The notes: generated by a model from the letters alone, not told the origin. A DNA stretch of 64,000 nt from an uncultured Clostridium sp. (GCA_900553125.1 USCB01000007.1:1-64000); one strand, 5' to 3'; counted from the first letter of the stretch, positions 40,785 to 49,369 are shown. Program-made: numbers and translations.

Positions 40785-41921
40785 ATGAAACTAGAAGAAT
40801 ACAAATCAGGTAAATATGTAAAAATGAATGACTACAAAGCATTTATTCCAAGCAAAATAAATTACAACTGGGGATGGGATGACACAAAATTGGACAAACT
40901 ATTATCAGAGGCAAATAGACAAATTGGAGAACTAAATGCATATTCATTATTAATACCAAATGTAGATTTATATATAAAAATGCATGTAAAAATCGAAGCA
41001 AACAAATCAAGCAGAATTGAAGGAACAAGAACAACGGTAGAAGAAGATTTGTTAGATGTAATAGACGTTAATCCAGAAAAAAGAGATGACTGGGAAGAAG
41101 TACAAAATTATGTAAAAGCTACAAATTATGGAGTGGAAAGAATAAAAGACGGTTTTCCGGTATGTACTAGATTAATAAGAGAAATTCATGGAATATTAAT
41201 GCAAGGAGTTCGTGGTGAACACAAAACGCCGGGAGAGTTTAGAACATTACAAAACTGGATTGGTGGAAGTATGCCATCAACTGCAGTTTATGTTCCACCA
41301 CCACATACAGAAATTGCAGAATGTCTATCAGATTTTGAAAAATTTATAAACAATGAAGAAATAGATACACCAGATTTAATAAAAATTGCGATTTTACATT
41401 ATCAATTTGAATCAATCCATCCCTTTTTAGATGGCAATGGAAGAATTGGAAGATTACTTATTCCATTATATATTCAAAGCAAAGGAATGCTAGAAAAATC
41501 GTGTTTATATATTTCTGATTATATTGAAAGAAATAAAAATACATATTATGATATGCTTACAAGAGTAAGAACTCATAATGATATGATAGGGTGGATTAAA
41601 TTTTTCTTAGAAACGGTTATTGAGACATCAAAAACAGCGAAAGAAAAGTTTAGAAAAGTGGTTGAACTAACTATTGAAATGGATAAAGTTATAGTGAATT
41701 TACCGGTAAAATCGGACAATGTAAAGAAAGTAATAGATGTATTATATAATGAACCTGTAATTAATAGAAAAAAATTATGTGACTTGACTGAAATAAAAGA
41801 AGGTACAGTAAAAAATATTATTAATTGCTTACTAGAAAAAAATATCATTGTAGAAACAACCGGATATAGTAGAAATCAAATTTTTACTTTTCAAAAGTAT
41901 ACAGAGTTATTTTTAAAATAA
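40785..41921 (+). CDS. Fic family protein
   Basis: A 378-residue Fic/DOC AMP-transferase-like protein. Fic-N region (1-90) with an inhibitory-helix-like SSRIEGTRTT (near residue 70, the S/T-x-x-x-E/G type), Fic core HPFLDGNGRIGR near 212, and a C-terminal winged helix (about 315-378, NRKKLCDLTEIKEGTVKNII). The last part suggests DNA binding or self-regulation. AAGAGGTG lies before the ATG. Target unknown. Confidence 0.9.
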   Translation: MKLEEYKSGKYVKMNDYKAFIPSKINYNWGWDDTKLDKLLSEANRQIGELNAYSLLIPNVDLYIKMHVKIEANKSSRIEGTRTTVEEDLLDVIDVNPEKRDDWEEVQNYVKATNYGVERIKDGFPVCTRLIREIHGILMQGVRGEHKTPGEFRTLQNWIGGSMPSTAVYVPPPHTEIAECLSDFEKFINNEEIDTPDLIKIAILHYQFESIHPFLDGNGRIGRLLIPLYIQSKGMLEKSCLYISDYIERNKNTYYDMLTRVRTHNDMIGWIKFFLETVIETSKTAKEKFRKVVELTIEMDKVIVNLPVKSDNVKKVIDVLYNEPVINRKKLCDLTEIKEGTVKNIINCLLEKNIIVETTGYSRNQIFTFQKYTELFLK

Positions 41922-41924
41922 AAT

Positions 41925-42035
41925 TTATAGGTCAAAAAAATTGACTTATAAAAATTTATAGGTCAAAAAAAATAAAATTTTTGACCTATAGATTATTATA
42001 AGTCAAAAAATCAAAAAAATTTGATTTATAAAATT
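41925..42035. repeat. Short repeats and hairpins after fic
   Basis: AAATTTATAGGTCAAAAAAA occurs twice about 22 bp apart, followed by the inverted TTTTTGACCTATA and two ATAAGTCAAAAAA-like copies. Together they can form alternative hairpins ending in T-rich DNA; probably the fic terminator. Confidence 0.6.
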
Positions 42036-42073
42036 TTATGAAAACATAAATTTAAATAAAAAAGCAAAAAAGC

Positions 42074-42102
42074 TTGACAAATAAGCAAAAAAAGTGTAAA
42101 CT
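42074..42102 (+). promoter_or_regulatory. Promoter of the ylxM-ffh operon
   Basis: TTGACA 42074-42079 and TAAACT 42097-42102, 17 bp apart. Confidence 0.7.
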
Positions 42103-42114
42103 ATATTCGTATTA

Positions 42115-42167
42115 CAGATATAGCTTAAAAAATATCTGTTACTAACCAAAAAGTAACAGAATTTTTT
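42115..42167 (+). promoter_or_regulatory. Candidate attenuator in the ffh leader
   Basis: Hairpin 1 (CAGATAT 42115-42121 with ATATCTG 42132-42138) shares TCTG with hairpin 2 (TCTGTTACT 42135-42143 with AGTAACAGA 42152-42160), and hairpin 2 is followed by ATTTTTTAT. The two cannot form together, so hairpin 1 looks like an antiterminator and hairpin 2 like a terminator. Confidence 0.55.
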
Positions 42168-42199
42168 ATGCCCAAAACCATATAGAAAGAAGGATAAAA

Positions 42200-42520
42200 T
42201 TGGAAGAAAAAATACAAATAAGTATACTACTAAGCTTATATGGAAAATTACTTACAAAAACCCAACAAAAATATATGGACCTATACTATAATGAAGATTT
42301 ATCATTATCAGAAATAGGAGAAAACGAAAACATAACAAGGCAAGCTGTACGAACAATACTAGTAAAATCAAAAAACAAATTACAAGAATACGAAAAAGAC
42401 TTAAAATTTATGCAAAAAGAAAACAGAATAAAAGAACAAATAGAAAAATTAGAACAAACAAACATAAATGAAAAACAACAAAAAATAATAGACAAAATAA
42501 ACAAAGAACTAGACTTCTAA
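42200..42520 (+). CDS. ylxM: YlxM-like helix-turn-helix protein
   Basis: A 106-residue protein of the UPF0122/YlxM family, sigma-70 region-4-like helix-turn-helix at about 18-58 (QQKYMDLYYNEDLSLSEIGE, ITRQAVRTIL) with a charged helical end. YlxM is usually encoded just before ffh and is thought to act with the signal recognition particle. Starts with TTG 42200 after GAAGGAT. Confidence 0.88.
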   Translation: MEEKIQISILLSLYGKLLTKTQQKYMDLYYNEDLSLSEIGENENITRQAVRTILVKSKNKLQEYEKDLKFMQKENRIKEQIEKLEQTNINEKQQKIIDKINKELDF

Positions 42521-42541
42521 AAAGATAAAGGAGGAAGCAAG

Positions 42542-43897
42542 ATGGCATTTGAAGGATTATCATCTAGACTTCAAGACATTACAAGAAGAATAAAAGGAGA
42601 AGCAAGAATTACAGAAAGTAATATGAAAGATATGTTACGAGAAGTAAAACTTGCATTACTAGAGGCAGATGTAAACTACAAAATAGTAAAAGAATTTATC
42701 GCATCGGTTCAAGAAAAAGCACTAGGTCAAGATGTAATGAAATCATTAAAACCTGGTGAGCAAGTAGTAAAAATAGTTAGAGATGAGCTAACAGACTTAC
42801 TTGGAGGAACAGATAGTAAAATAAATATCTCACCAAATCCACCAACAGTAATAATGCTAGTTGGACTACAAGGTGCGGGAAAAACAACAATGGCAGGAAA
42901 ACTTGCAAATTATTTAAGAAAACAAGGCAAAAAGCCATTAATGGTAGCATGTGATGTATATAGACCAGCAGCTGTAAAACAATTACAAGTAGTGGGTGCA
43001 CAGCTTAACATTCCTGTATATGCGGAAGAAGGAAGCAAAGACGTAATAGGAATATCAAAAAGAGCAATGAATACAGCTATGTCAAAATTAAATGATGTAG
43101 TAATAATAGATACAGCAGGACGTTTGCAAATAGATGAAGCTTTAATGCAAGAATTACAAGACGTAAAAAAAGCAGTAAGGCCACATGAAATTCTACTTGT
43201 GGTAGATTCAATGACAGGTCAAGAAGCGGTAAATGTTGCAGAATCCTTTAACGAAAAAGTTGGAATAGATGGAGTTATACTTACAAAACTAGATGGTGAC
43301 ACACGTGGTGGTGCGGCACTTTCAGTAAAAAAAGTAACAGGAAAGCCAATAAAATTTATAGGTGTTGGCGAAAAATTAAATGAACTTGAAGAATTCCATC
43401 CAGACAGAATGGCATCAAGAATTTTAGGAATGGGAGATGTTTTGTCAATTGTAGAAAAAGCAGAACAAGCCCTAGACCTAGAAGAGGCAGAAAAATTAGA
43501 AAAGCAACTACAAAAAAATAAATTTGACTTAGATGATTATTTAGCACAATTAAGACAAATCAAAAAAATGGGTTCAGTATCATCACTTTTAAAGATGCTA
43601 CCAGGTGCAGACAAATTAAAGGATGTAAAAGTAGATGATAAAGAATTTATAAGAATAGAGGCAATAATAACATCAATGACAACAAAGGAAAGGAAAAATC
43701 CATCAATATTAAATGGAAGTAGAAGAAAACGTATTGCCAAAGGAAGTGGAACTCAGGTCCACGAAATAAACAAATTCATGGAATCTTTTGAAATGACACA
43801 AAAAATGATGAAACAGATGAAAACAAAAGGTGGTATGAAACGTATGATGAAAGGGCTAAAACTTGATCAAATGGATGAATTCAAAGACTTAATGTAA
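42542..43897 (+). CDS. ffh: Signal recognition particle protein Ffh
   Basis: A 451-residue SRP54 GTPase that targets nascent membrane proteins. N domain (1-90), G domain with GLQGAGKTT near 106, DTAGR near 190 and TKLDGDTRGGAA near 247, and a methionine-rich M domain (about 330-451) that binds signal peptides and 4.5S/6S RNA. AAAGGAGGAAG precedes ATG 42542. Confidence 0.97.
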   Translation: MAFEGLSSRLQDITRRIKGEARITESNMKDMLREVKLALLEADVNYKIVKEFIASVQEKALGQDVMKSLKPGEQVVKIVRDELTDLLGGTDSKINISPNPPTVIMLVGLQGAGKTTMAGKLANYLRKQGKKPLMVACDVYRPAAVKQLQVVGAQLNIPVYAEEGSKDVIGISKRAMNTAMSKLNDVVIIDTAGRLQIDEALMQELQDVKKAVRPHEILLVVDSMTGQEAVNVAESFNEKVGIDGVILTKLDGDTRGGAALSVKKVTGKPIKFIGVGEKLNELEEFHPDRMASRILGMGDVLSIVEKAEQALDLEEAEKLEKQLQKNKFDLDDYLAQLRQIKKMGSVSSLLKMLPGADKLKDVKVDDKEFIRIEAIITSMTTKERKNPSILNGSRRKRIAKGSGTQVHEINKFMESFEMTQKMMKQMKTKGGMKRMMKGLKLDQMDEFKDLM

Positions 43898-44039
43898 GTT
43901 TTAAAAGACCATTAAAAAGGTTTTAAACTTAAATTATACGATTAAATTGATATTAAACTTAAAATATAAATAATAGATGCTTTGACATCAAAGTAAAAAA
44001 CAAAATAAAAGCATCGAACAATTAGGAGGTGAACAAAAA

Positions 44040-44276
44040 ATGGTAAAAATAAGACTACAAAGAGAAGGAAAGAAAAAAGCTCCTTTTTATCATATAGTAG
44101 TAGCAGACTCTAGAAGTCCAAGAGATGGTAAAATAATCGAACAAATCGGTACTTATGACCCAATGACAGAACCATCAACAATCGTTTTAGATAATGCTAA
44201 AGTTGAACAATGGATAAAAAATGGTGCTAAACCAACAGAAACAGTTAAGAAATTAATTGAAAAAGCATCAAAATAA
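44040..44276 (+). CDS. rpsP: 30S ribosomal protein S16
   Basis: A 78-residue ribosomal protein, start [28 protein letters not shown] lies before ATG 44040. First of the rpsP-khpA-rimM-trmD-rplS run. Confidence 0.97.
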   Translation: MVKIRLQREGKKKAPFYHIVVADSRSPRDGKIIEQIGTYDPMTEPSTIVLDNAKVEQWIKNGAKPTETVKKLIEKASK

Positions 44277-44320
44277 TTAAAAAGGAGGATGTATTAATTC
44301 TTATTAATACAAACTAAAAA

Positions 44321-44551
44321 ATGAAAGAAATTTTAAATACAATTATCGTAAATTTAGTAGACGACAAAGATGCTGTTGAGGTAAATGAAATAAATGGAAC
44401 ACAATCAGTTGTTTTTGAAGTTAAAGTTGCTGAAAACGATATGGGAAAAATAATAGGCAAGCAAGGTAGAATTGCTAAATCTATAAGGACAGTAATGAAA
44501 GCAGTAGCAAGTAAAGAACATAAAAAAGCAACTGTTGAATTTATAGGGTAA
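44321..44551 (+). CDS. khpA: KH-domain RNA-binding protein KhpA (YlqC)
   Basis: A 76-residue single KH domain with the GxxG loop in GKIIGKQGRIAKSIR (near 46). In Firmicutes KhpA pairs with KhpB/Jag and affects cell elongation and mRNA; between rpsP and rimM is its usual place. Confidence 0.92.
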   Translation: MKEILNTIIVNLVDDKDAVEVNEINGTQSVVFEVKVAENDMGKIIGKQGRIAKSIRTVMKAVASKEHKKATVEFIG

Positions 44552-44579
44552 TTTGAAAAAATTGCTAAAAGGAAAAATT

Positions 44580-45089
44580 ATGAAAAAAGAAAAATTAGAA
44601 ATCGGTCAAATAGTAAATACATTTGGAATAAAAGGATTTGTTAAAATTTATCCTTATGTGGATGATATAACAAGATTTGATGATTTAAAAACAGTATATA
44701 TAAGTACAAAACAACAAGAAACAAAATTAGAAATTGAAGAAATAAAATATCAAAAAAATATGGTACTTGCAAAATTCAAGGGAATAGATACAGTAGAAAA
44801 TGCAGAAAAATTAAGAAATGCCTATGTAAAAATAGACAGAAAAGATGCTATTAAACTTGAAGAAGGACAATATTTTATAGCTGATTTGCTTGGTTTAGAT
44901 GTATTTTTAGACACAGGTGAAAAACTAGGTATTTTAGACGATATTTTTAATAATGGAAGTACAGATATATATGTTGTAAAAAATGAATTAGGCAAACAAT
45001 TTTTATTGCCATACATAGATGAAGTTATAAAAAACATAGACTTGGAAAATGAAAAAATAACAGTACATATAATAGATGGATTAATTTAA
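44580..45089 (+). CDS. rimM: Ribosome maturation factor RimM
   Basis: A 169-residue 30S assembly factor that binds S19. N-terminal beta-barrel (IGQIVNTFGIKGFVKIYP) and C-terminal PRC-barrel (YFIADLLGLDVF, LPYIDEVIKNID). ATG 44580 follows AAAGGAAAA; a longer reading would start inside the gap after khpA. Confidence 0.93.
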   Translation: MKKEKLEIGQIVNTFGIKGFVKIYPYVDDITRFDDLKTVYISTKQQETKLEIEEIKYQKNMVLAKFKGIDTVENAEKLRNAYVKIDRKDAIKLEEGQYFIADLLGLDVFLDTGEKLGILDDIFNNGSTDIYVVKNELGKQFLLPYIDEVIKNIDLENEKITVHIIDGLI

Positions 45090-45107
45090 AACTAAATGGA
45101 GGAAAAA

Positions 45108-45792
45108 ATGAAATTTGATTGTTTAACACTTTTCCCAGAAATGTTTGAGGCATTAAACCAAAGCATTATAGGAAGAGCAAAAGAAAAAAATCTAATAGAA
45201 ATAAATTTAATAAATATTAGAGATTTTTCAAAAGATAAACACAAAAAAGTAGATGATACTCCGTATGGTGGTGGAGCTGGAATGGTAATGAAAGCAGATG
45301 TAGTATATGATGCATATAAATCTATAAAAGATGAAAATGCAAAAGTAATATATATGTCGCCACAAGGAAAAACCTTAAATCAATCCAAAGTAGAAGAATT
45401 ATCAAAACAAGAACATTTAATAATATTATGTGGACATTATGAGGGCATAGATCAAAGGGTAATTGATAAAATAGTTGATGAAGAAATTTCTATTGGAGAT
45501 TATGTCTTAACAGGCGGAGAACTTCCAGCAATGGTTTTAATTGATGCAGTTTCAAGATATAATGAAGGAGTTTTATCCAAAGAATCAATAGAAGAAGAAT
45601 CATTTTCAAACCGGATTATTAGAATATCCGCAGTTTACAAGACCTGAGGTTTTTGAAGGAGTAAAAGTTCCAGAGGTTTTACTTTCTGGAAACCACAAGA
45701 ATATTGCTAAATGGAGAAATGAACAATCAATCCAAATTACACGTGAAAAAAGACCAGATTTATTAAAAAATGAAGTACCAAGCCAAAAATAG
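45108..45792 (+). CDS. trmD: tRNA (guanine(37)-N(1))-methyltransferase TrmD, +1 shift at CGG
   Basis: Makes m1G37 in tRNAs whose G37 follows G36, an essential modification in most bacteria that prevents +1 frameshifting. The knot motifs are present: [10 protein letters not shown] near residue 85, [10 protein letters not shown] near 110 and [13 protein letters not shown] near 132. The zero frame ends about ten codons after the CGG at 45612-45614. Skipping its C gives [16 protein letters not shown] and then an intact end ([14 protein letters not shown]), total about 227 residues. The true start is ATG 45108, six bases after TGGAGG. Neighbours rimM and rplS are intact. Confidence 0.93.
45612..45614 (+). 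other. In-frame CGG, inferred +1 recoding site 4
   Basis: AAC CGG ATT versus AAC (C) GGA TTA TTA GAA TAT; the second reading gives the conserved NGLLEYP of TrmD. Confidence 0.75.
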
Positions 45793-45805
45793 ATGAATGG
45801 TACCG

Positions 45806-45855
45806 CTCATGAAGTAAACTATTGTCTAAGATTAAGCTTAGCGACAATAGAAATT
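45806..45855 (+). promoter_or_regulatory. Hairpin leader of rplS
   Basis: CTATTGTCTAAG / CTTAGCGACAATAG stem directly upstream of the AAGGGAGG site of rplS. It may be an L19-type autoregulatory leader; the match to the known leader was not computed. Confidence 0.4.
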
Positions 45856-45873
45856 TAAGGGAGGAATTTTAAA

Positions 45874-46353
45874 ATGGATATAATAAAATCTATTGAACAT
45901 GAACAATTAAAAGCAAAAATTCCAGATTTAAAAGTAGGAAATACAGTTAGAGTTCATGTTAGAATCAAAGAAGGAAACAAAGAAAGAATCCAAGTTTTCG
46001 AAGGAATTATAATAAAAGTTCAAGGTGCAGGAGTTAACAAAACATTCACAGTAAGAAAAATATCTTACGGTGTAGGTGTTGAAAAAACATTCTTAATTCA
46101 CTCACCATTAGTTGAAAAAGTTGAAGTAGTAAGAGTAGGTAAAGCTAGACGTGCTAAATTATTCTATTTAAGAGATAGAGTAGGTAAAGCTGCTAAGACT
46201 AAAGAAGTTGCAGGAGCAAGAATTGAAAACAAAGAAATCATCATAAAAGGTGAAGAAGCTCAAGTAAACGAAGAAGTTGTAGAAGCTCCAGCAGAAGTAG
46301 CTGAAACAGTAGAAGCTCCAGTAGCAGAATCTACAGAAAATAAAGCTGAATAA
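45874..46353 (+). CDS. rplS: 50S ribosomal protein L19 with acidic extension
   Basis: The first ~115 residues are a standard L19 ([29 protein letters not shown]). A tail of about 40 residues follows, rich in Glu, Ala and Val ([20 protein letters not shown]), which the family normally lacks. AGGGAGG lies before the ATG. Confidence 0.95.
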   Translation: MDIIKSIEHEQLKAKIPDLKVGNTVRVHVRIKEGNKERIQVFEGIIIKVQGAGVNKTFTVRKISYGVGVEKTFLIHSPLVEKVEVVRVGKARRAKLFYLRDRVGKAAKTKEVAGARIENKEIIIKGEEAQVNEEVVEAPAEVAETVEAPVAESTENKAE

Positions 46354-46365
46354 TAGGAGAATATT

Positions 46366-47028
46366 ATGAGAATTAGATACAAAAAATGGGCAAGGCCAGA
46401 ACTTGAAGCAAGTCCTTTTTATGTAGATAATCCTGAAGAAGAAAGAGGAAAGTGGAGGAAATTATATAAAAATCCAACACTTCCTCTTTATTTAGAATTA
46501 GGATGTGGAAAAGGATATTTTATAGCAAATTTAGCAAGTCAGCATAAAGATATAAATTATATAGCAATTGATTTGGTAGATGCAATGCTAGGATTAGCAA
46601 AAAGAAATGTTGAACAAATATACAAAGAGAAAAATCAGGAAACAGATAACATATTTTTAACAAGATTTGATATAGAAAGAATAAATTTGATTTTATCTGA
46701 GGACGATAAAATTGATAGAATTTATATTAATTTTTGTAATCCATGGCCAAGAGGAAAACATCATAAAAAGAGGCTTACACATACAAGACAGCTTGAAAAA
46801 TATAAGGAATTTTTAAGTAAAGGTGGAGAAATTTATTTTAAGACAGATGATGATAATTTGTTTTTAGATAGTTTGAATTATTTTGAAGAAACAGGTTTCG
46901 AGATTGTGAAAAAGACTTTTGATTTGCATGAAGAGGTTGATTTTTGGGAAAATATCGAAACTGAGCATGAGAAGATGTTTTCAGAACAGGGAATAAAGAT
47001 TAAGGCTTTGGTTGCTAGGTTGAATTAA
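46366..47028 (+). CDS. trmB: tRNA (guanine(46)-N(7))-methyltransferase TrmB
   Basis: A 220-residue methyltransferase making m7G46. Motifs: LELGCGKGYFIANLA near 42, and the family signature INFCNPWPRGKHHKKRL near 124. Start ATG 46366, 12 bp after rplS with TAGGAG. Confidence 0.94.
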   Translation: MRIRYKKWARPELEASPFYVDNPEEERGKWRKLYKNPTLPLYLELGCGKGYFIANLASQHKDINYIAIDLVDAMLGLAKRNVEQIYKEKNQETDNIFLTRFDIERINLILSEDDKIDRIYINFCNPWPRGKHHKKRLTHTRQLEKYKEFLSKGGEIYFKTDDDNLFLDSLNYFEETGFEIVKKTFDLHEEVDFWENIETEHEKMFSEQGIKIKALVARLN

Positions 47029-47085
47029 AATTAAACAATCAAGGCTTGATAAAAATTGCGTATTTCTAGATGACCTAGTTTTATA

Positions 47086-47162
47086 TTTGTCAAATTTTGT
47101 CGAACGATTTTTAGGAAAATTAAGTAAAAACTATTGCAATTTAAAAAAATAATGTATATAAT
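47086..47162 (+). promoter_or_regulatory. Antitoxin-RNA promoter B with tandem 0A-like boxes
   Basis: TTTGTCAAA at 47086 and TTTGTCGAA at 47096, exactly 10 bp apart, precede TTGCAA 47134-47139 and TATAAT 47157-47162 (17-bp spacing). The whole block is repeated at 15378 and 52093. Confidence 0.7.
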
Positions 47163-47168
47163 AATATT

Positions 47169-47237
47169 GTAATTCAAAGAGTTCACAAGTCGGAAATAAG
47201 AAAAAACAGGCACCATGCGATAATGCCTGTTTTTTGC
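47169..47237 (+). ncRNA. Putative antitoxin RNA of cassette B
   Basis: A predicted transcript of about 70 nt, from the TATAAT to a bidirectional terminator (ACAGGCA/TGCCTGT, 47206-47236, T runs on both strands). Its 5' part holds TCAAAGAGTTCAC (47174-47186) and CGGAAAT (47191-47197), which recur in the same order at 47370-47382 and 47393-47399 over the peptide's translation start. The RNA is therefore complementary to the peptide mRNA around its start codon and ribosome-binding site. Confidence 0.6.
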
Positions 47238-47241
47238 TATT

Positions 47242-47373
47242 TTAATGAAAAACATCAAAAATAGCTTTAAGTACTTGAGCTATTTTCAAAATTATTTTTA
47301 AACAGTCTAAAATTTTATGTAGAAATTTTGCAATAACATTTGTACTTTTTTTCTTTTGCTTCATTTTCCTCAA
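47242..47373 (-). CDS. Small cationic amphipathic peptide, putative type I toxin B
   Basis: A 43-residue peptide: a basic start (MRKMKQKKKS) followed by an amphipathic, hydrophobic helix (NVIAKFLHKILDCLKIILKI). It begins with TTG 47373, eight bases after a strong AAAGGAGGTG; the first ATG is too far away. It is paralogous to the peptide of cassette C (shared KFLHK and IA-VLK motifs). Convergent with a short RNA that can pair with its start region. A membrane-acting toxin is inferred from composition, not shown. Confidence 0.6.
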   Translation of the reverse strand: MRKMKQKKKSTNVIAKFLHKILDCLKIILKIAQVLKAIFDVFH

Positions 47374-47431
47374 AGAGTTCACCTCCTTTCATCGGAAATT
47401 ATATAAATTATACAACAAAATAATCAAAAAA

Positions 47432-47447
47432 ATTGTCGAAATCTGTC
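47432..47447. promoter_or_regulatory. 0A-like box at toxin B promoter
   Basis: ATTGTCGAAATCTGTC lies just upstream of the minus-strand TATAAT of the peptide gene. Confidence 0.45.
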
Positions 47448-47472
47448 ACAACAACTAAAAAAATAAAAATAG

Positions 47473-47501
47473 CCATAAATCAAAAACTCTTGCATATAAA
47501 T
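47473..47501 (+). promoter_or_regulatory. Sigma-E-like sporulation promoter of cwlJ-gerQ
   Basis: CCATAAA 47473-47479, 13 bp, CATATAAAT 47493-47501. The spacing and sequence match the spoIVA promoter region in this window. Confidence 0.55.
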
Positions 47502-47518
47502 AGAAAGAGGTGTTAAAA

Positions 47519-47966
47519 ATGGCATATTCAGAAAGAGAACTACTTGCAAGAATAGTTCAATGTGAAGCAGGTCGGAGAAGGAGACAATGGAATGAAAGCA
47601 GTTGCAACTGTAATAATGAACAGAGTTAATGTATCAAGTGGAGAATATTCAAGAATATCGCAAGGGGGAAGTGTAAGAAACATAATATATCAACAGGGAC
47701 AATTTGATTGTGCAAGAGAAACAATAGGTGGAAGGTATAACTCTCAAAATATATACAACATGACTCCAACAGATATACACTACCAAATAGCAGATTGGGC
47801 TCTATCTGGAAACAGATTAAACGAAATAGGAGAATGCCTATGGTATTTAAACCCTTTTAGACCAACATGTAATCAAACATTTCCGAGTAACGGTTCTGGA
47901 ACATTGCATACAAGATTTGGTAACCACTGTTTTTATAGGCCAACATCTCTATATGATAATACATAA
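47519..47966 (+). CDS. CwlJ/SleB-like spore cortex-lytic hydrolase, +1 shift at CGG
   Basis: A cell-wall hydrolase of the Hydrolase_2 family. Skipping the C of CGG 47573-47575 gives MAYSERELLARIVQCEAGGE and then GDNGMKAVATVIMNRV, a protein of about 148 residues, the size of CwlJ. The catalytic glutamate is that of CEAGGE, and the break falls inside this motif. Without the shift only 18 residues plus a stray tail would be made. It lacks a signal peptide, as does CwlJ, and is followed by a GerQ-like gene, the Bacillus cwlJ-gerQ arrangement needed for germination. Confidence 0.87.
47573..47575 (+). other. In-frame CGG, inferred +1 recoding site 5
   Basis: GGT CGG AGA versus GGT (C) GGA GAA GGA GAC; the latter gives the EAGGEGD motif. 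Confidence 0.75.
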
Positions 47967-47989
47967 ATAGAAAGGAGATTTTGAAAGCT

Positions 47990-48373
47990 ATGTCAGAATT
48001 AGACCAAGAGCAAAGGCAAGAGAAAACAGAAGATAGAAATGTGAGTATAAATCAAAATTCGCCAGAGATACTTACAAATCCTATTTATACTCCTGCATTT
48101 TTAAGACAACAAATTGGAAGACTTATGAGAGTGGAGTTTTTAATAGGAACTAATAATATAACAGATAGAATTGGAATTTTGGAGGATGTTGGAGCAAGCT
48201 ATATTTTGCTTCGTTCTTTTGAAAATGATAGTTTAGTTTATTGTGATATTTATGCAATTAAGTTTATTACAATTTCCACAACTGGAGTTTATGGCACTAT
48301 GAATAATTTTCAGAATATGGGTGGAGCGATGAATAATGGTGGTCCAATGATGAGAGGACCGATGATGTATTAA
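47990..48373 (+). CDS. GerQ-like spore coat protein
   Basis: A protein of about 127 residues. The middle (about 30-105, AFLRQQIGRLMRVEFLIG---RIGILEDVGASYILLR---YCDIYAIKFITI) matches the GerQ pattern of an RNRGK-like segment followed by a beta-rich core. The tail is Met/Gly/Asn-rich. It follows the cwlJ-like gene, whose product GerQ localises in Bacillus. AAAGGAG is upstream; ATG 47990 is used, TTG 47981 is possible. Confidence 0.7.
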   Translation: MSELDQEQRQEKTEDRNVSINQNSPEILTNPIYTPAFLRQQIGRLMRVEFLIGTNNITDRIGILEDVGASYILLRSFENDSLVYCDIYAIKFITISTTGVYGTMNNFQNMGGAMNNGGPMMRGPMMY

Positions 48374-48375
48374 CA

Positions 48376-48427
48376 TTTCGTATTGGGGACGGTTCTTTTC
48401 GCGAAAAGAACCGTCCCCAATACGAAA
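48376..48427. repeat. Perfect palindrome, GGGGACGGTTCTTTT type
   Basis: 26-bp arms meeting at CGCG (core GGGGACGGTTCTTTTCGCG). Confidence 0.92.
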
Positions 48428-48433
48428 AATGAT

Positions 48434-48461
48434 TTGCAAATAACAGCAAATAGTGTATAAT
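48434..48461 (+). promoter_or_regulatory. whiA promoter
   Basis: TTGCAA 48434-48439 and TATAAT 48456-48461, 16 bp apart, just after the palindrome. Confidence 0.7.
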
Positions 48462-48491
48462 AACTATATAAAAATAAAAAGGAGAAAAACA

Positions 48492-49353
48492 ATGTCTTTT
48501 TCACAAGAAGTAAAAGAAGAACTAAGCAAATTAAACAACTTAGCAAATAAAGAGGAATTGAAATATGAATTTTTAGGTTATATATCAAGTGACAATACAA
48601 TAATTGGGCATCAAGCTATCAAATATACAACTGAAAGTGATTATAATATAGATAGATTTGGAAAAATAATCAGAAATATAGGTTTTGAAGATTTTAAAAT
48701 AAATGTTAATGGAAAGATTTTTTCAATAGAAATATATGAAAACTTTCAAGATATTTTAAGCAAAATACGGACTAGCTAATTTGAATACTGTAAACTTAGA
48801 AAATACTGAAAGAACAAATTTACAAGCATTTATGAGAGGGTTATTTATGGGAGCAGGTTCTATAAATAATCCAGAAAAAAAATATCACTTAGAATGCAAA
48901 ACTAAAGAAATAAATAGTGCCAAAAGTATAGTAGACATTCTGAAATTAAATGACATAAATTTTAAACAAAGAGAAAATACTTTATATATAAAAGAAGGAG
49001 AAGAAATTTCCAAATTTTTAGCTTTTATTGGAGCTGCAAAGTCTGTTATGAAGTTTGAAGAAATAAGGGTTGAAAGACATATGAACAATAAAGTAAATAG
49101 GCTGGTAAACTGTGAAACAGCTAATTTGAACAAGGTTTTAAATGCATCTGTTGAGCAAATAAATGCAATAAAAAAATTGAAAGAAAATGGAATATTCGAA
49201 AAATTAGATGATGGATTAAAAGAAATTGCAAATTTAAGGCTAGAAAATCCAGATATTCCACTTGTGGAACTAGGAAAAAAATTATCTATTCCAATAGGAA
49301 AATCTGGCGTAAATTATAGGTTAAAAAAGATTGTGAAATTGGCTGAAGAGTAA
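48492..49353 (+). CDS. whiA: DNA-binding protein WhiA, +1 shift at CGG
   Basis: A regulator with an N-terminal LAGLIDADG-like domain and a C-terminal helix-turn-helix; in Firmicutes it affects cell division and chromosome segregation. The start MSFSQEVKEELSKL is the family signature, so ATG 48492 is used. The zero frame stops two codons after the CGG at 48768-48770; skipping the C gives SKIGLANLNTVNLEN and an intact end with the HTH region (ANLRLENPDIPLVELGKKL near 250). Total about 286 residues, near family length. Confidence 0.9.
48768..48770 (+). other. In-frame CGG, inferred +1 recoding site 6
   Basis: ATA CGG ACT AGC TAA versus ATA (C) GGA CTA GCT AAT TTG; the latter continues whiA. Confidence 0.75.
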
Positions 49354-49369
49354 AAAGGAGCAGAAAATA

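Noticed and set aside
41925..42035. CRISPR-like repeats after fic
   Set aside because: Only two direct copies with almost no spacer and no cas genes; better explained as a terminator region.
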